DNA of 60,074 bases from Chitinophagaceae bacterium (GCA_004297075.1 SCVK01000133.1:1-60074); one strand, 5' to 3'; positions 1-9,089 are shown, numbered from the stretch's first letter. The notes: a model not told the origin generated them from the letters alone. Numbers and translations: made by a program.

Positions 1-90
1 CTCCAGGTAACTTTTCTTACAGCCGGTTACCAGGTAACTGCCTGCAGTAAAAGTGAGGATATAAATGATTTTTTTCATCTTCATTGTCAT
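1..90 (-). CDS. SusD/RagB family lipoprotein, N-terminal fragment cut by the window edge
   Basis: Only the first 30 codons are present. Reading from 90 downward gives a start, a short Lys-rich n-region, a hydrophobic stretch and a lipobox-like LVTGC, so the protein is a predicted lipoprotein with Cys24 as the lipidated residue. It begins 7 bases after the stop of the SusC-like gene. That is the classic SusC-SusD order: the SusD partner is a surface lipoprotein that caps the TonB-dependent channel and binds the glycan or peptide. ATG codons at 84 and 78 are alternative starts. The SusD assignment rests on position and lipobox, since the body of the protein is outside the window. Confidence 0.75.
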   Translation of the reverse strand, partial: MTMKMKKIIYILTFTAGSYLVTGCKKSYLE

Positions 91-97
91 TTTTAGT

Positions 98-3000
98 TTA
101 GAAAGTAAGGTTAACACCTACTGTGTAAGATTTAGGAATAAAGAACTGGTTGTTGGCTAAACCATTGATAGGCTGTTCCGGATCCATGGCAATATTCGGA
201 TCGTATGTTTTGGTCCAGATATTATTACCCCTTACATAAAAACTTAAACCGGTGATATCCCATTTTTTCAGCAATACGGCCGGCAGTTCATAAGATACTG
301 TCAGACTACGTAATCTGATGAAATCTCCTTTGTAGAAATAACGGGTAGAGTTGGCATTAGAGGCGGTAGCGTTATTGAAATCATAACGCGGAATATCCGT
401 GATATCGCCTGGTTTCTGCCATCTTCTCAATTGTTTCTGATTTTTGTTCAGGTTAGGCAGTGCTCCATCGCTGGTATAAATAAAGCCCCAGTTATCATTC
501 AGCAGGTTGCCATACTGGAAGTAGAAATTAGCCGCTACTGAGAAGTTTTTATACTTCAGGGAAGTATTGGCTCCGCCAAAACCTTTGGGCGACGCAGAAC
601 CTACAATACCCCTTAAAGCATTACTCACATTACTGGTAGTAGCGCCTTTGGTTTCATCTACATACCAGAGCGGATTACCGGTGGCCGGGTCTGCTCCTGC
701 CCATGATCTTACATAAATAGACTGGAAGTCTCTACCCACTCTCCTGATCTGACTGGCAGCAGCCAGAATATCTGCACCGGATGCTGACAGAGAAAGAATC
801 TTGTTCTTATTCCATGCTGCATTGAAACCGATATCCCAACGGAAATCTTTGGTTTGTACCGGTACAAAGTTCATGGTAACCTCAAAACCTCTGTTCTCCA
901 TGGAGCCTACGTTGTTACCAAAAGACTGGAAACCGGCAGTAGAAGAAAGCGGCTCATTCAGCAGCAGGTCATAGGTTTTACGGTAGTAGTAACCCGCATC
1001 AAAAGTGATCCGGTTTTTAAGGATCCCTGCTTCAATACCAACTTCAAAAGATTTATTCTTTTCCCATGTCAGGGTTGGATTACCTACGTTAGCAGGCGCA
1101 CTGGCTGGCTGTCCATTATAAGTACCTGATGCTCCAATACCATTGGCAGCACCTGTTGTGTTACCGAATGTATAAGTAGGCCGTGCCGCATAATCGCCAA
1201 ATGTATTGTTACCGGATGTTCCGTAAGAACCTCTCAGTTTCAGGTAAGAGAAGGCGGTTACCGATTCAAAGAATTTCTCACGATCAATATTCCATGATCC
1301 GCCCACAGACCAGAAACTACCCCAACGACGTCCTTCTGCAAAACGGGAAGAACCATCACGGCGGAAGCTTAAGCTCAGGTTAAACCTGTTATCATAGGTT
1401 AATAAAGCCCTTGACAGGTAAGACTCGATACTGTTATCCGTCTGTGCAATCGGCTGGGTTGAAGTAGGTACAGATACATTCGGATAAGTGATAGAAGTGG
1501 TTAAAGGAACTCCCGTACCACTTGTGAATATATTTGTATTAACCGTTTTCTGGTTCTCATGACCCACCAGCAGGTTCACATCAAGTTTGTTATCAAAGAA
1601 TCTTTTGTTATAGTCAACAGTAGTTGAAAATACATAGTTAAAAATCCGGCGGTAAGCCGCAGAGAAATAACCATTGGTAGGGGCTCTGGAATCACCAAAG
1701 AAAGGGTTGTTGTATTGTGTTTCTTCAATGCTTGAATAATCAAGACCATAATTGGCTTTGAAATTCAGAGATGGAATGATCTTATACAGCAAACCGATAT
1801 TGGCCAATACTTTGCTGGTATTGTTATTCTTTTTATCGTACATATTTATGGCCAGCGGATTATACAACTGCTCAAAAATGGTTCTGGAGTACTCAGGTGT
1901 GCCATCTGCTTTATAGGCTTCCTGAGACGGACGCAATGCCAGCGCATCAATGATAGGGTTACGGAAACTACTACCCTCTGATTCGCCGATCTGGTTAAAT
2001 GTACTTACATTGGCACCCGCGTTAAAGCTCAGTTTTTCCGATGCCTTGAAAGTACCTTTCAGTGTTCCGGAATATCTTTTGAACTCAGAGCCGATTACCG
2101 GCGATTGCTGGCGGAAATATCCTCCTGATGCATAAAAAGTAGTTCCGTTACTGCCACCCGATACAGACACATTCGCCTGCTGCTGGATACCTTTTCTGCG
2201 AACCAGATCAAGCCAGTTATAGTTAGCAGTTGAGTTGTATCCATACTGAGCCAGTATCTGGTCGATATCTGCCTGGGTAGCACCCACATTTCTCAATCCT
2301 TCAATGGTCAAAGCTCTGGAATCTGCTTTATTAAGTGGCTGGGCCATGTCTGGGAAATATGCCACATCGTTGCTACCTACTTCAGTGGTAACATTATACT
2401 TTGCTTTTCCGGCTTTACCGTTTTTAGTAGTGATCAGTACTACACCATTCGCAGCCCTTGAACCATAGATAGAAGTTGCTGCCGCATCTTTCAACACGGT
2501 CAGATCTTCAATATCATTGGGGTTCAGACCCGCGAGCAGGTTACTGCTGGTAAGTACCTGCGATCCATCTCCTGTAGCAACCGGGATCCCATCAATAATA
2601 AATAACGGAGAGGAGCTGGCAGAAATAGAACCGATACCACGGATCCGGATCTGTGTTAAAGAACCCGGCTGACCGGAAGCTGCCACAGACTGCAGACCCG
2701 CGGATTTACCCTGCAGCATCGCATCTACGGAACTTAACGGCTGGTTCGCAAACTCTGCACCATTCAGACGGGTGGAAGAACCGGTTGTTCTCACACGACT
2801 TTGTGTACCGTAAGCGATCACTACCACATCATCCAGACTCGCAGTTGCCGGTTTCAGCGAAACGGTAATACTTGTTTTCCCGGTAATAGACAATTCCTGC
2901 TGTGCAAAATTCAGCGAAGAAACAACGATTGATCGGGCAGCTGCTGCCACGGTCAGGGTAAAATTACCTTCTGCATCTGTATTGGTACCGGTAGTAGTAC

Positions 3001-3136
3001 CTTTTACCACGATAGATGCATTGGCAATAGGTATGCCTTTGTCATCGGTAACCTTCCCTTTTACGGTACGGTTTTGTGCAAATAACTGACTGACGGCCAG
3101 TACCATGCACACGAGTAGCATTGTAAGTCTTCTCAT
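98..3136 (-). CDS. SusC/RagA family TonB-linked outer membrane protein
   Basis: A complete protein of about 1012 residues. It has a signal peptide ending near FAQ, then a carboxypeptidase-like regulatory domain (VKGKVTDDKGIPIANASI), then the plug with the SusC signature (LQGKSAGLQ, IRIRGIGSI, LKDAAATSIYGSRAANGV), then a long beta-barrel ending in Phe (VGVNLTF), the usual C-terminal signal for outer-membrane assembly. It would import an oligosaccharide or peptide across the outer membrane with TonB energy and a SusD partner, whose gene follows at once. The reading frame extends upstream to 3205, but the start at 3136 puts the signal peptide at the N-terminus and is preferred. There is no visible Shine-Dalgarno sequence, as is usual in Bacteroidota. 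Substrate cannot be read from the sequence. Confidence 0.93.
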   Translation of the reverse strand: MRRLTMLLVCMVLAVSQLFAQNRTVKGKVTDDKGIPIANASIVVKGTTTGTNTDAEGNFTLTVAAAARSIVVSSLNFAQQELSITGKTSITVSLKPATASLDDVVVIAYGTQSRVRTTGSSTRLNGAEFANQPLSSVDAMLQGKSAGLQSVAASGQPGSLTQIRIRGIGSISASSSPLFIIDGIPVATGDGSQVLTSSNLLAGLNPNDIEDLTVLKDAAATSIYGSRAANGVVLITTKNGKAGKAKYNVTTEVGSNDVAYFPDMAQPLNKADSRALTIEGLRNVGATQADIDQILAQYGYNSTANYNWLDLVRRKGIQQQANVSVSGGSNGTTFYASGGYFRQQSPVIGSEFKRYSGTLKGTFKASEKLSFNAGANVSTFNQIGESEGSSFRNPIIDALALRPSQEAYKADGTPEYSRTIFEQLYNPLAINMYDKKNNNTSKVLANIGLLYKIIPSLNFKANYGLDYSSIEETQYNNPFFGDSRAPTNGYFSAAYRRIFNYVFSTTVDYNKRFFDNKLDVNLLVGHENQKTVNTNIFTSGTGVPLTTSITYPNVSVPTSTQPIAQTDNSIESYLSRALLTYDNRFNLSLSFRRDGSSRFAEGRRWGSFWSVGGSWNIDREKFFESVTAFSYLKLRGSYGTSGNNTFGDYAARPTYTFGNTTGAANGIGASGTYNGQPASAPANVGNPTLTWEKNKSFEVGIEAGILKNRITFDAGYYYRKTYDLLLNEPLSSTAGFQSFGNNVGSMENRGFEVTMNFVPVQTKDFRWDIGFNAAWNKNKILSLSASGADILAAASQIRRVGRDFQSIYVRSWAGADPATGNPLWYVDETKGATTSNVSNALRGIVGSASPKGFGGANTSLKYKNFSVAANFYFQYGNLLNDNWGFIYTSDGALPNLNKNQKQLRRWQKPGDITDIPRYDFNNATASNANSTRYFYKGDFIRLRSLTVSYELPAVLLKKWDITGLSFYVRGNNIWTKTYDPNIAMDPEQPINGLANNQFFIPKSYTVGVNLTF

Positions 3137-3491
3137 TGTAATAGATAATTTGAAAATGTTTAAAAAAGCTGTGCCCTGTTTCTTTTTATGGATGCACAGA
3201 ATCAATCAGACAAGAAAAGTAAATTGAGCCGGAGGAGAAGAGGTCAATAAATAACCGAAGCATGAATTTTTTGAACCGAAACAGCCAAATCAAGAACTGA
3301 TTTTTTTCTGTATTATCAATTTCTTAAGAAAAGTAACGCAGCTAACAGGATCCGTTTTTCCAAAAATTCCGTTGATACAAAGTTGGCAAATACGAAAAGC
3401 TTGTGAAATTATGTGAACGGTAAAAAAAAGCTACGAATGAATTCGAACTTCCGGCTTTCGTACTGTCTTATATATAGACCAACTACTGTTA
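3137..3491. other. Divergent intergenic region between susC-like gene and LytS-type kinase
   Basis: 355 bases, A+T rich, between two divergently transcribed genes, so it must hold both promoters. I see no RNA gene, no strong hairpin and no convincing full promoter. The run of A/T tracts around 3290-3430 is typical of Bacteroidota promoter regions but is not specific. Confidence 0.4.
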
Positions 3492-4526
3492 ATGAACACG
3501 CTCCTGCAACCTGTTAACGATACCCTGTTTAAATGGATAGGCATCCCCCTCACGGGTATATTGATCTTTCACCTGTCAGGTTTTTTATTCATTACGGGTG
3601 GCAGTATGAATAGCTTATCGCTTCATTATCTGTATTTTACAGGGATTTCCTTTTGCATATGGCAGGGCAGTGCTTTTGCACACCGGACCCTCAGGCATTA
3701 TTTATACGCCATCAAGGAATTATACATCCGGATCCCCCTCCGGTTTGCTATTCCGCTGGTAATCAGCTGGGGCTTTTCATTTATACTCCTGACACTCTGG
3801 AACCGTTTTTTTGTCAATAACATCTTTAGCGCAGGAGATCTCCTGGCCTGCCAGATCATCATCACCGTTATCAGCCTGCAGATCAGCAGCATTTATGAGA
3901 TCGTTTACCTGTACAAGGAACGGGAATCCGACCTGGTAAGAGTAGAACGAAGTGAGAAACTGAAAGTACAGGCTCAACTGGATGCACTGAAAAGCCAGAT
4001 AGACCCACACTTTATTTTTAATTCCCTGAATACACTTTCCTATCTCATCAGCCAGAATCCTGAAAAAGCCAGGTTATTCAACGATACCCTCGCAAAAGTG
4101 TACCGGTATATCCTTTTGAATAAAGAAAAAGACCTGATTCAACTGAAAGAAGAGATTGAATTTGCCAGTAACTATTTTTATCTGTTGAAAATCCGTTACC
4201 AGACCGGTTTAAGTATGGTTATCCGGATGGATAATATCAGTGTAGAAGATTATCTCATTCCCCCGCTTTCTTTACAGACCCTGATAGAAAATGCCATCAA
4301 GCATAATCATTTTTCCGACAAGAAAAACCTTGACATAGAGATTACCATTTCAGAAGAGGCTATCACGGTAATAAACCCACGCCACTTTAAAAAATTTGAC
4401 ATCCAATCATCCAAAATCGGATTGTCCAATCTGAATGAACGGTATTCATTGATAGTACATAAAAATATCAGCATACAGCAAACCCCCGAATGGTTCACCG
4501 TTACATTACCCATTCTTAAATCCTGA
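3492..4526 (+). CDS. LytS/YehU-type sensor histidine kinase
   Basis: 344 residues. The first half has about four hydrophobic segments (roughly residues 15-35, 45-65, 80-105 and 115-140) with a short charged coiled segment after them. The phospho-acceptor motif of the His_kinase family follows (QIDPHFIFNSLNTLSYLI, near residue 170-190), with the conserved PHFIFN. A HATPase_c domain follows with the N-box PPLSLQTLIENAIKHN. It autophosphorylates on His and passes the phosphate to the LytTR regulator encoded 6 bases downstream. The pair is in the chromosomal flank, not in the mobile element. The signal is unknown; the membrane domain has no recognisable periplasmic sensor. Confidence 0.93.
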   Translation: MNTLLQPVNDTLFKWIGIPLTGILIFHLSGFLFITGGSMNSLSLHYLYFTGISFCIWQGSAFAHRTLRHYLYAIKELYIRIPLRFAIPLVISWGFSFILLTLWNRFFVNNIFSAGDLLACQIIITVISLQISSIYEIVYLYKERESDLVRVERSEKLKVQAQLDALKSQIDPHFIFNSLNTLSYLISQNPEKARLFNDTLAKVYRYILLNKEKDLIQLKEEIEFASNYFYLLKIRYQTGLSMVIRMDNISVEDYLIPPLSLQTLIENAIKHNHFSDKKNLDIEITISEEAITVINPRHFKKFDIQSSKIGLSNLNERYSLIVHKNISIQQTPEWFTVTLPILKS

Positions 4527-4532
4527 CAGGTT

Positions 4533-5291
4533 ATGATCAAAGCAGTAATTATTGAAGACGAAAAAACAGCATTGGATAATCTTATTCACCATATCCAGCT
4601 AACCAGTGAACCGGTTACTGTAATTGCCACACTGGAAACCGTAGAAGAATCTGTGGCATGGTTTCTGGCCAATCCTGCACCGGATCTGATCTTTATGGAT
4701 ATTCATCTGAAAGACGGGATCTCATTCAGCATATTTGACCGTGTGAAAATTTCCTCTCCAATCATCTTTATCACTGCTTTTGATAATTTCATGGTCAAAG
4801 CTTTTGAGCAGACCAGTATCGAATACCTGTTAAAACCTATCAATAAACAGGAACTGGCCAAAGCCATTGCCAAATACCGTACATTAAAAACCCATTTCCT
4901 TAACAACCACGAAAACCTCCTGCGATTTCTTTCCGAAAAAGATACGAGTCGTAAATCAAGGATCGTAGTAAAAAAAGGGATCGAGTTCCAAAGTATCCTG
5001 CTTGACGAAGTGGCCTATTTTTATACGGAACAGAAGATCAGTTTCCTTGTAACAAGAGATGGCAAAAAATTTCTCGTAGATAAAAACCTGAAAGAACTGG
5101 AGGAAGAACTGGACCCGAAGAAATTTTACCGGGCCAACCGGAAATTCATCATCAACATTGATTTTGTGAAATCTTATCGGTCTTATGATAAAATCAAAAT
5201 ACTGGTAGAACTAACGGTTCCGTTATCAGAAGAAATCATTGTAAGCCAGGAAAGTGCCATTGATTTCAGGAAGTGGATCACTGCATTATAA
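4533..5291 (+). CDS. LytTR-type response regulator
   Basis: 252 residues. An N-terminal receiver domain (residues about 3-120) carries the acidic pocket near the start (IIEDEKTA), the phospho-acceptor Asp in DLIFMDIHLKDG, and the Lys in EYLLKPINK. The C-terminal LytTR DNA-binding domain (about 140-250) shows the usual KGIEFQSILLDEVAYF start and FYRANRKFIINIDFV core. It is translated 6 bases after the LytS-like kinase, so the two form one operon and a two-component system. LytTR proteins bind paired direct repeats near promoters; the targets cannot be identified here. Confidence 0.94.
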   Translation: MIKAVIIEDEKTALDNLIHHIQLTSEPVTVIATLETVEESVAWFLANPAPDLIFMDIHLKDGISFSIFDRVKISSPIIFITAFDNFMVKAFEQTSIEYLLKPINKQELAKAIAKYRTLKTHFLNNHENLLRFLSEKDTSRKSRIVVKKGIEFQSILLDEVAYFYTEQKISFLVTRDGKKFLVDKNLKELEEELDPKKFYRANRKFIINIDFVKSYRSYDKIKILVELTVPLSEEIIVSQESAIDFRKWITAL

Positions 5292-5335
5292 GTGTACCAG
5301 CAAAACAATGGCATAAACCTTTCATATAACAATAC

Positions 5336-6229
5336 TTAGCAGAACGTGAATAGTTTCGTAGCACGCTGCTGTAACACATCCTGTACATCTTTTTCTGTGC
5401 CCTCGAACGGGCCAGACCCTTCAATTTTACGGGTGGCCATGGCGGCGGCAAAATTTCCCGCATCTTTTATTGAATCGCCTTTTGTTCTCCGGTAAAGATA
5501 ACCAGCCATATAGGTATCGCCGCAACCTGTAGCGTCAATTACCTGTTCCGGTATATAGGCGGGAATAATAGAGGTTTCTCCATCGCAATAAATCACAGAA
5601 CCTTTGCTTCCCAAAGTAATAATCACTTCTGCAACACCCCAGGCTGTTAATTTCTGTATGCCGTCCTGTATATCACTTGTTCCTGTCAACTTCTCCATTT
5701 CGGTTTCATTGGCCTTGAGAATACTGATAAAAGGCAATGCTTCTTTTTTATCGAGCCAATCCACCGGGTACACATTCTCTTCTCTTACTTCACGCAGGTA
5801 ACCCTGTACATCCAGCGATACTTTTCCGCGCGAAGCCAGATCACGGATCAGCGATACAGGAATATCATCTGCCAGTAAAGGCCCCAGGTGAAAGATCTCT
5901 GCCTTTACCTCTCCCAACTGATCCACTGTAAAAGGATCTGATTTATGTAATACCCGCTGTGTACGGTTATCCTGATCCTGTGAGTAGATATTCTCAAAAA
6001 AAACAGTTTGTTGACTGGGAAATACGGTTACCTCAATTCCTGCATTCCGTAAAGCAGTCACATAAGGAAGTTCCGGGGCAGCAACCGCAGTAACCAACTG
6101 GTAGTGCGTATCCATCTGCCGGATGGCATTGGAAAAATAAAACGAAGTACCACCAGGCATGTGTACAACTGAACCCGGGGTAACTACTTTATCATGGGTA
6201 ATATGTCCTATACAACAAATATTATGCAT
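5336..6229 (-). CDS. PfkB/ribokinase family carbohydrate kinase
   Basis: 297 residues, a usual length for the family. The C-terminal signature is clear: DATGCGDTYMAGYLYRR, with the GCGD anion hole and catalytic Asp (the common form is GAGD, so Ala is replaced by Cys). The N-terminal part has the Gly-rich start (IGHITHDKVV, then MPGGTSFYFSNAI). It phosphorylates a sugar or nucleoside using ATP; the exact substrate is not deducible. It is convergent with the LytTR gene and separated from it by 44 bases. Chromosomal flank. Confidence 0.9.
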   Translation of the reverse strand: MHNICCIGHITHDKVVTPGSVVHMPGGTSFYFSNAIRQMDTHYQLVTAVAAPELPYVTALRNAGIEVTVFPSQQTVFFENIYSQDQDNRTQRVLHKSDPFTVDQLGEVKAEIFHLGPLLADDIPVSLIRDLASRGKVSLDVQGYLREVREENVYPVDWLDKKEALPFISILKANETEMEKLTGTSDIQDGIQKLTAWGVAEVIITLGSKGSVIYCDGETSIIPAYIPEQVIDATGCGDTYMAGYLYRRTKGDSIKDAGNFAAAMATRKIEGSGPFEGTEKDVQDVLQQRATKLFTFC

Positions 6230-6262
6230 CTCTAATCGATTGAGCCGGCCAACAGCCGCTAT

Positions 6263-6646
6263 TTATAAAACCAATTGATCAAACAGCCGCTGCAAAGCCT
6301 GTTCGGGGTCATCGCACAAACCCGGATGTACTTTGGATGTTTGTAATACCGTACTCCTGGTTGCCGTAAGCCACCTGAAACGTGACGCTTTATCCAGCAA
6401 AGCAATGGGGCCGCCATCAGCAGTTCCCCTGCAGATCTTTTCAAAGCTGGAGAGATATTCTTTCAGTTCTTCCATCTGCAACATATCACAGAAGAGTCTG
6501 ATTTTTTCTTCCGGCAACACATATTTTACCTCCAGGAAATCCAGTTTTTTACAAAAGAGTACCACCCCCACATTGAAGAACTCTTCGCGCTCCACCCTGG
6601 GTACGATCCGTATGATGGCATACTCAAATAAGTGATTCTCTGGCAT
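6263..6646 (-). CDS. DUF3037 family protein
   Basis: 127 residues. The N-terminal pattern (FEYAIIRIVPRVEREEFFNVGVVLFCK, seen as a continuous start of the protein) is the hallmark of DUF3037. Its start overlaps the end of the upstream HipA-like gene by 23 bases, so the two are translated together. DUF3037 is commonly found beside a HipA-like kinase. The function is not known; a regulatory or substrate role for the kinase is a guess. Confidence 0.88.
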   Translation of the reverse strand: MPENHLFEYAIIRIVPRVEREEFFNVGVVLFCKKLDFLEVKYVLPEEKIRLFCDMLQMEELKEYLSSFEKICRGTADGGPIALLDKASRFRWLTATRSTVLQTSKVHPGLCDDPEQALQRLFDQLVL

Positions 6647-7424
6647 GTGTGGCTTCTTTTACAAATATCTGTGATAAGGCTATTCTTTGATTCAGAAATT
6701 CAGCATAAACGGTTCTGCGCTCTTCGGCAGTTATATTTTCATCTCCCGGCAATAACCACTCATCAGGCACCAATGCTACAATGGCTTTCACCAGATCAGG
6801 CGTAAGTATCTGCACTGCCTGCGCCTGTACCTCTTCCAGTGCAGAAGCCCGCGCTAACAGCACATGGTCTTTTACCTGTACAAAAGGTTTGGCCGCATAC
6901 GATGCCCATTCCTGCCAGGCATGGTGAAAATACAGTGCCGCACCATGATCTATCAGCCACAATTCTTTTTTCCAGATCAGCATATTGGTATTGCGGGCCG
7001 TTCTGTCTACATTCATCAGCAACGCATCCAACCATACAATTTTGGAGGCAGTTAACGGATCAACCACCGTCACATTGGGATCAAAAGTGATGGCACCGGA
7101 GAGATAATGTAGTCCCAGGTTTTTGCCCACACTTGCTTTCAGCAGATCCTGGATCTCTTCATCCGGCTCCGTACGTCCGAAAGCCGTGTCCAGTTCAGCA
7201 AAAACGATTTCGGGTACTTTCAGGCCCAGCGCCCTCGCAATTTCGCCTCCGATCAGTTCTGCAATCAGGGCTTTTACCCCTTGTCCGGCACCGCTGAATT
7301 TCAGCACATACAAAAAAGAATCATCGGCTTCGGCAATGGCAGGTAAAGAACCACCCTCACGCAATGGCGCCACATAGCGGGTTACCGCTACGGTTCTGAT
7401 CTCTGGAGAAGGAATTGTCTGCAT
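6624..7424 (-). CDS. HipA-like kinase family protein
   Basis: 266 residues from the preferred ATG at 7424; an upstream start at 7463 would add 13 residues without an obvious purpose. Features of the HipA-like kinase fold are visible: a Gly-rich segment with FLYVLKFSGAGQGVKALIAE near the start, a catalytic-loop-like DALLMNVDRTARNTNML (Asp and Asn), and LWLIDHGAALYFHH as the metal-binding DxG-type motif. It forms an overlapping pair with DUF3037. Unlike classical HipBA it has no HipB-type HTH partner here, so calling it a toxin would go too far. Last chromosomal gene before the integrated element. Confidence 0.85.
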   Translation of the reverse strand: MQTIPSPEIRTVAVTRYVAPLREGGSLPAIAEADDSFLYVLKFSGAGQGVKALIAELIGGEIARALGLKVPEIVFAELDTAFGRTEPDEEIQDLLKASVGKNLGLHYLSGAITFDPNVTVVDPLTASKIVWLDALLMNVDRTARNTNMLIWKKELWLIDHGAALYFHHAWQEWASYAAKPFVQVKDHVLLARASALEEVQAQAVQILTPDLVKAIVALVPDEWLLPGDENITAEERRTVYAEFLNQRIALSQIFVKEATHARESLI

Positions 7425-7529
7425 GCTAAAATGGTTGGAAACAATGAAATAAATATACCGCAAAAAGCCAAGACCCTTCTGCTACACTATCTCTGACTGC
7501 GTTCGCGGATGGTCCGGGTCTGTAAAATG

Positions 7530-7559
7530 AAAAAGTCCTTCATTGCTGAAGGACTTTTT
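7530..7559 (-). terminator. Rho-independent terminator, probably the original tRNA-Pro terminator
   Basis: A perfect 12-bp stem (AAAAAGTCCTTC / GAAGGACTTTTT) with a 6-base loop. On the minus strand it lies 2 bases beyond the 23-bp copy of the tRNA-Pro 3' end. With the element removed it would directly follow the tRNA-Pro gene, so it probably was that gene's terminator. It is symmetrical and could also act on the plus strand. Confidence 0.8.
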
Positions 7560-7561
7560 AC

Positions 7562-7584
7562 GTCGGGAAGACAGGAATCGAACC
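7562..7584 (-). repeat. attL: partial copy of the tRNA-Pro 3' end
   Basis: Matches 59787-59809 at 22 of 23 positions; the only difference is A at 7577 for T at 59802, inside the T-loop. The right-hand copy lies in the intact tRNA, so this one is the displaced stub. The mismatch suggests the strand exchange took place to the left of 7577 and that the base at 7577 came from the element. Confidence 0.88.
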
Positions 7585-7703
7585 GCCTTGTTTTATTTAA
7601 TTATTTTTAATTTATATATGTACTTAACTAACTGATCTTAACCTAATTTAATATTTCAAAAGTTAAATATAACTAAAATAATAGTTATCTAAATTAAGAA
7701 AAT

Positions 7704-7723
7704 CTGTCCGAAATCTGTCCGAA
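7704..7723 (+). repeat. Left putative integrase arm-type site (tandem TGTCCGAA)
   Basis: CTGTCCGAAATCTGTCCGAA is a tandem of two near-identical 11-base units. The same 20-mer, with one mismatch, occurs at 59734-59753 just inside the other end. It lies 30 bases before the integrase start, so the protein bound here could also control its own gene. Function inferred from position and symmetry. Confidence 0.65.
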
Positions 7724-7727
7724 ATAG

Positions 7728-7739
7728 GTTCGATTCCTC
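7728..7739 (-). repeat. Inverted 12-base copy of the att core
   Basis: GGTTCGATTCCT is the exact reverse complement of AGGAATCGAACC at 7573-7584 in attL, including the base that differs from the chromosomal tRNA. It may be an extra recombinase site or chance, since it resembles a generic T-loop. Confidence 0.4.
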
Positions 7740-7740
7740 A

Positions 7741-7748
7741 TAACTTTG
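7741..7748 (+). promoter_or_regulatory. TAnnTTTG -7 box before the integrase
   Basis: TAACTTTG matches the Bacteroidota -7 consensus and ends 5 bases before the ATG at 7754, implying a leaderless or very short leader transcript. No clear -33 TTG is seen at the expected distance, so this is half of a promoter at best. Confidence 0.4.
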
Positions 7749-7753
7749 AACCT

Positions 7754-9085
7754 ATGGCATTCATCAATTATTATCTGGACAAACCCTTTTCACAAGAGGT
7801 AGCAAAAGAGAAAGTAAAACAAGTTGTCGCAGACTGTTCTGCTGGTAATAAACCATATCCAAAGAATATTTTAAACGATAAGCCCACCGCACTTTACCTG
7901 TTTTTTACATTTGAAAGAGGATCAAGAATTAAAATAAAGACCAACTTCCGGATATTACCGGAACAGTGGGACTTTAAGAAGGGCAAATATAAAAGCACTA
8001 CCCGTGGGAGCCTGGAATTAAACAACGAACTGGATACTTTATCTAATACACTTCTTAAACAATTCAGTAAACTGAAGGATGATGACCAGGCAGCATTGGA
8101 TCTATCTGCAATTCAGAAAATGCTTAGCACCGCTATCAATGGTAAAACTACGGCAAAGGCAAATTCACTTACTAAGGCAAGAGCCGATTTTCAAATAAAA
8201 AAACAACGCGTATTAACAGAAGGTACACTCAAAGAATACCGGACCATCTTTAAGAGTCTGGATGATTATGAGGATACCAAAAAAGTTATATTAACCTTCC
8301 AGAGTTTTAACCAGACATTCTTCAATGATTATGAGAAATTCCTTTTAGGAAAAGAAAATCCTTATAAAGAAGAAAGGGGGTTATTAAATGACACGATAGC
8401 CAAATATTGTGCTACGCTGAAATCTTTTTTGCAATGGGCTTATGAAAATAAATATCACAGCAATGCGGCGGGATTTACCAAGATCAAAACCCAGATCAAG
8501 CGAAAAAGTAAAAATGAAATTGTAGCACTAACAGAGGATGAGTTGTTTAAAATTCTCAATTTTGATCTTTCCGAAAATCAAAAACTTGAAAGAGTGCGTG
8601 ATCTATTTTGCTTTGGCTGCTTTACCGGCCAGCGTTTCTCCGACATCATGCGATTCAATCCAGATGATTTCGATGGTAAGAAATGGAACTTCGTTTCTAT
8701 TAAAACAAAGAAGAATACCATTGTTCCCTTTACCGGTTTTATCGCGAACGCTTTGCCAATACTAAAAAAGTTCAATTACCTGTTCCCGGAAATCTCTAAC
8801 CAGAAATTCAATGAATATTTAAAAGATATCGGTAAGCTTGTCAAGATTGATACACCCGTTCGCATAATCCGTTTTAGCGGTGTTACAGAAGTTCAGATCC
8901 GGCAGCCTAAACATGATTTCATGTCATCACACATGGCAAGGCGTACTTTTGTAACCTTGATGCTTGAAAAGGGTGTCCCTATGACGGTAATTCAAAAAAT
9001 AACACAACATTCTGATATTAGAACCCTCCTGAAATATGAAGGTCATGGAGAAAATGCTTTATTTGAAAGTTTAAAAAATACCTGA
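7754..9085 (+). CDS. Tyrosine-type site-specific recombinase (integrase)
   Basis: 443 residues with the layout of Bacteroidota integrases: an N-terminal arm-binding region, a SAM-like core-binding domain (about 150-250) and a catalytic domain (about 265-440). The catalytic residues are visible: Arg in CFTGQRFSDIMRF, the HMARRTF box (His-x-x-Arg), His in TQHSDI and the nucleophile Tyr in LLKYEGH. It is the enzyme expected to have inserted the element into tRNA-Pro and to excise it with an excisionase. It is the first gene inside the left end, 170 bases from attL, and a gene of unknown function follows 4 bases later. No frameshift or missing catalytic residue, so it should be active. Confidence 0.95.
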   Translation: MAFINYYLDKPFSQEVAKEKVKQVVADCSAGNKPYPKNILNDKPTALYLFFTFERGSRIKIKTNFRILPEQWDFKKGKYKSTTRGSLELNNELDTLSNTLLKQFSKLKDDDQAALDLSAIQKMLSTAINGKTTAKANSLTKARADFQIKKQRVLTEGTLKEYRTIFKSLDDYEDTKKVILTFQSFNQTFFNDYEKFLLGKENPYKEERGLLNDTIAKYCATLKSFLQWAYENKYHSNAAGFTKIKTQIKRKSKNEIVALTEDELFKILNFDLSENQKLERVRDLFCFGCFTGQRFSDIMRFNPDDFDGKKWNFVSIKTKKNTIVPFTGFIANALPILKKFNYLFPEISNQKFNEYLKDIGKLVKIDTPVRIIRFSGVTEVQIRQPKHDFMSSHMARRTFVTLMLEKGVPMTVIQKITQHSDIRTLLKYEGHGENALFESLKNT

Positions 9086-9089
9086 TCCT

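Noticed and set aside
854-2868. Several plus-strand open frames of 60-90 codons antisense to the SusC-like gene
   Set aside because: They lie wholly within a well-supported gene on the other strand and have no recognisable features.
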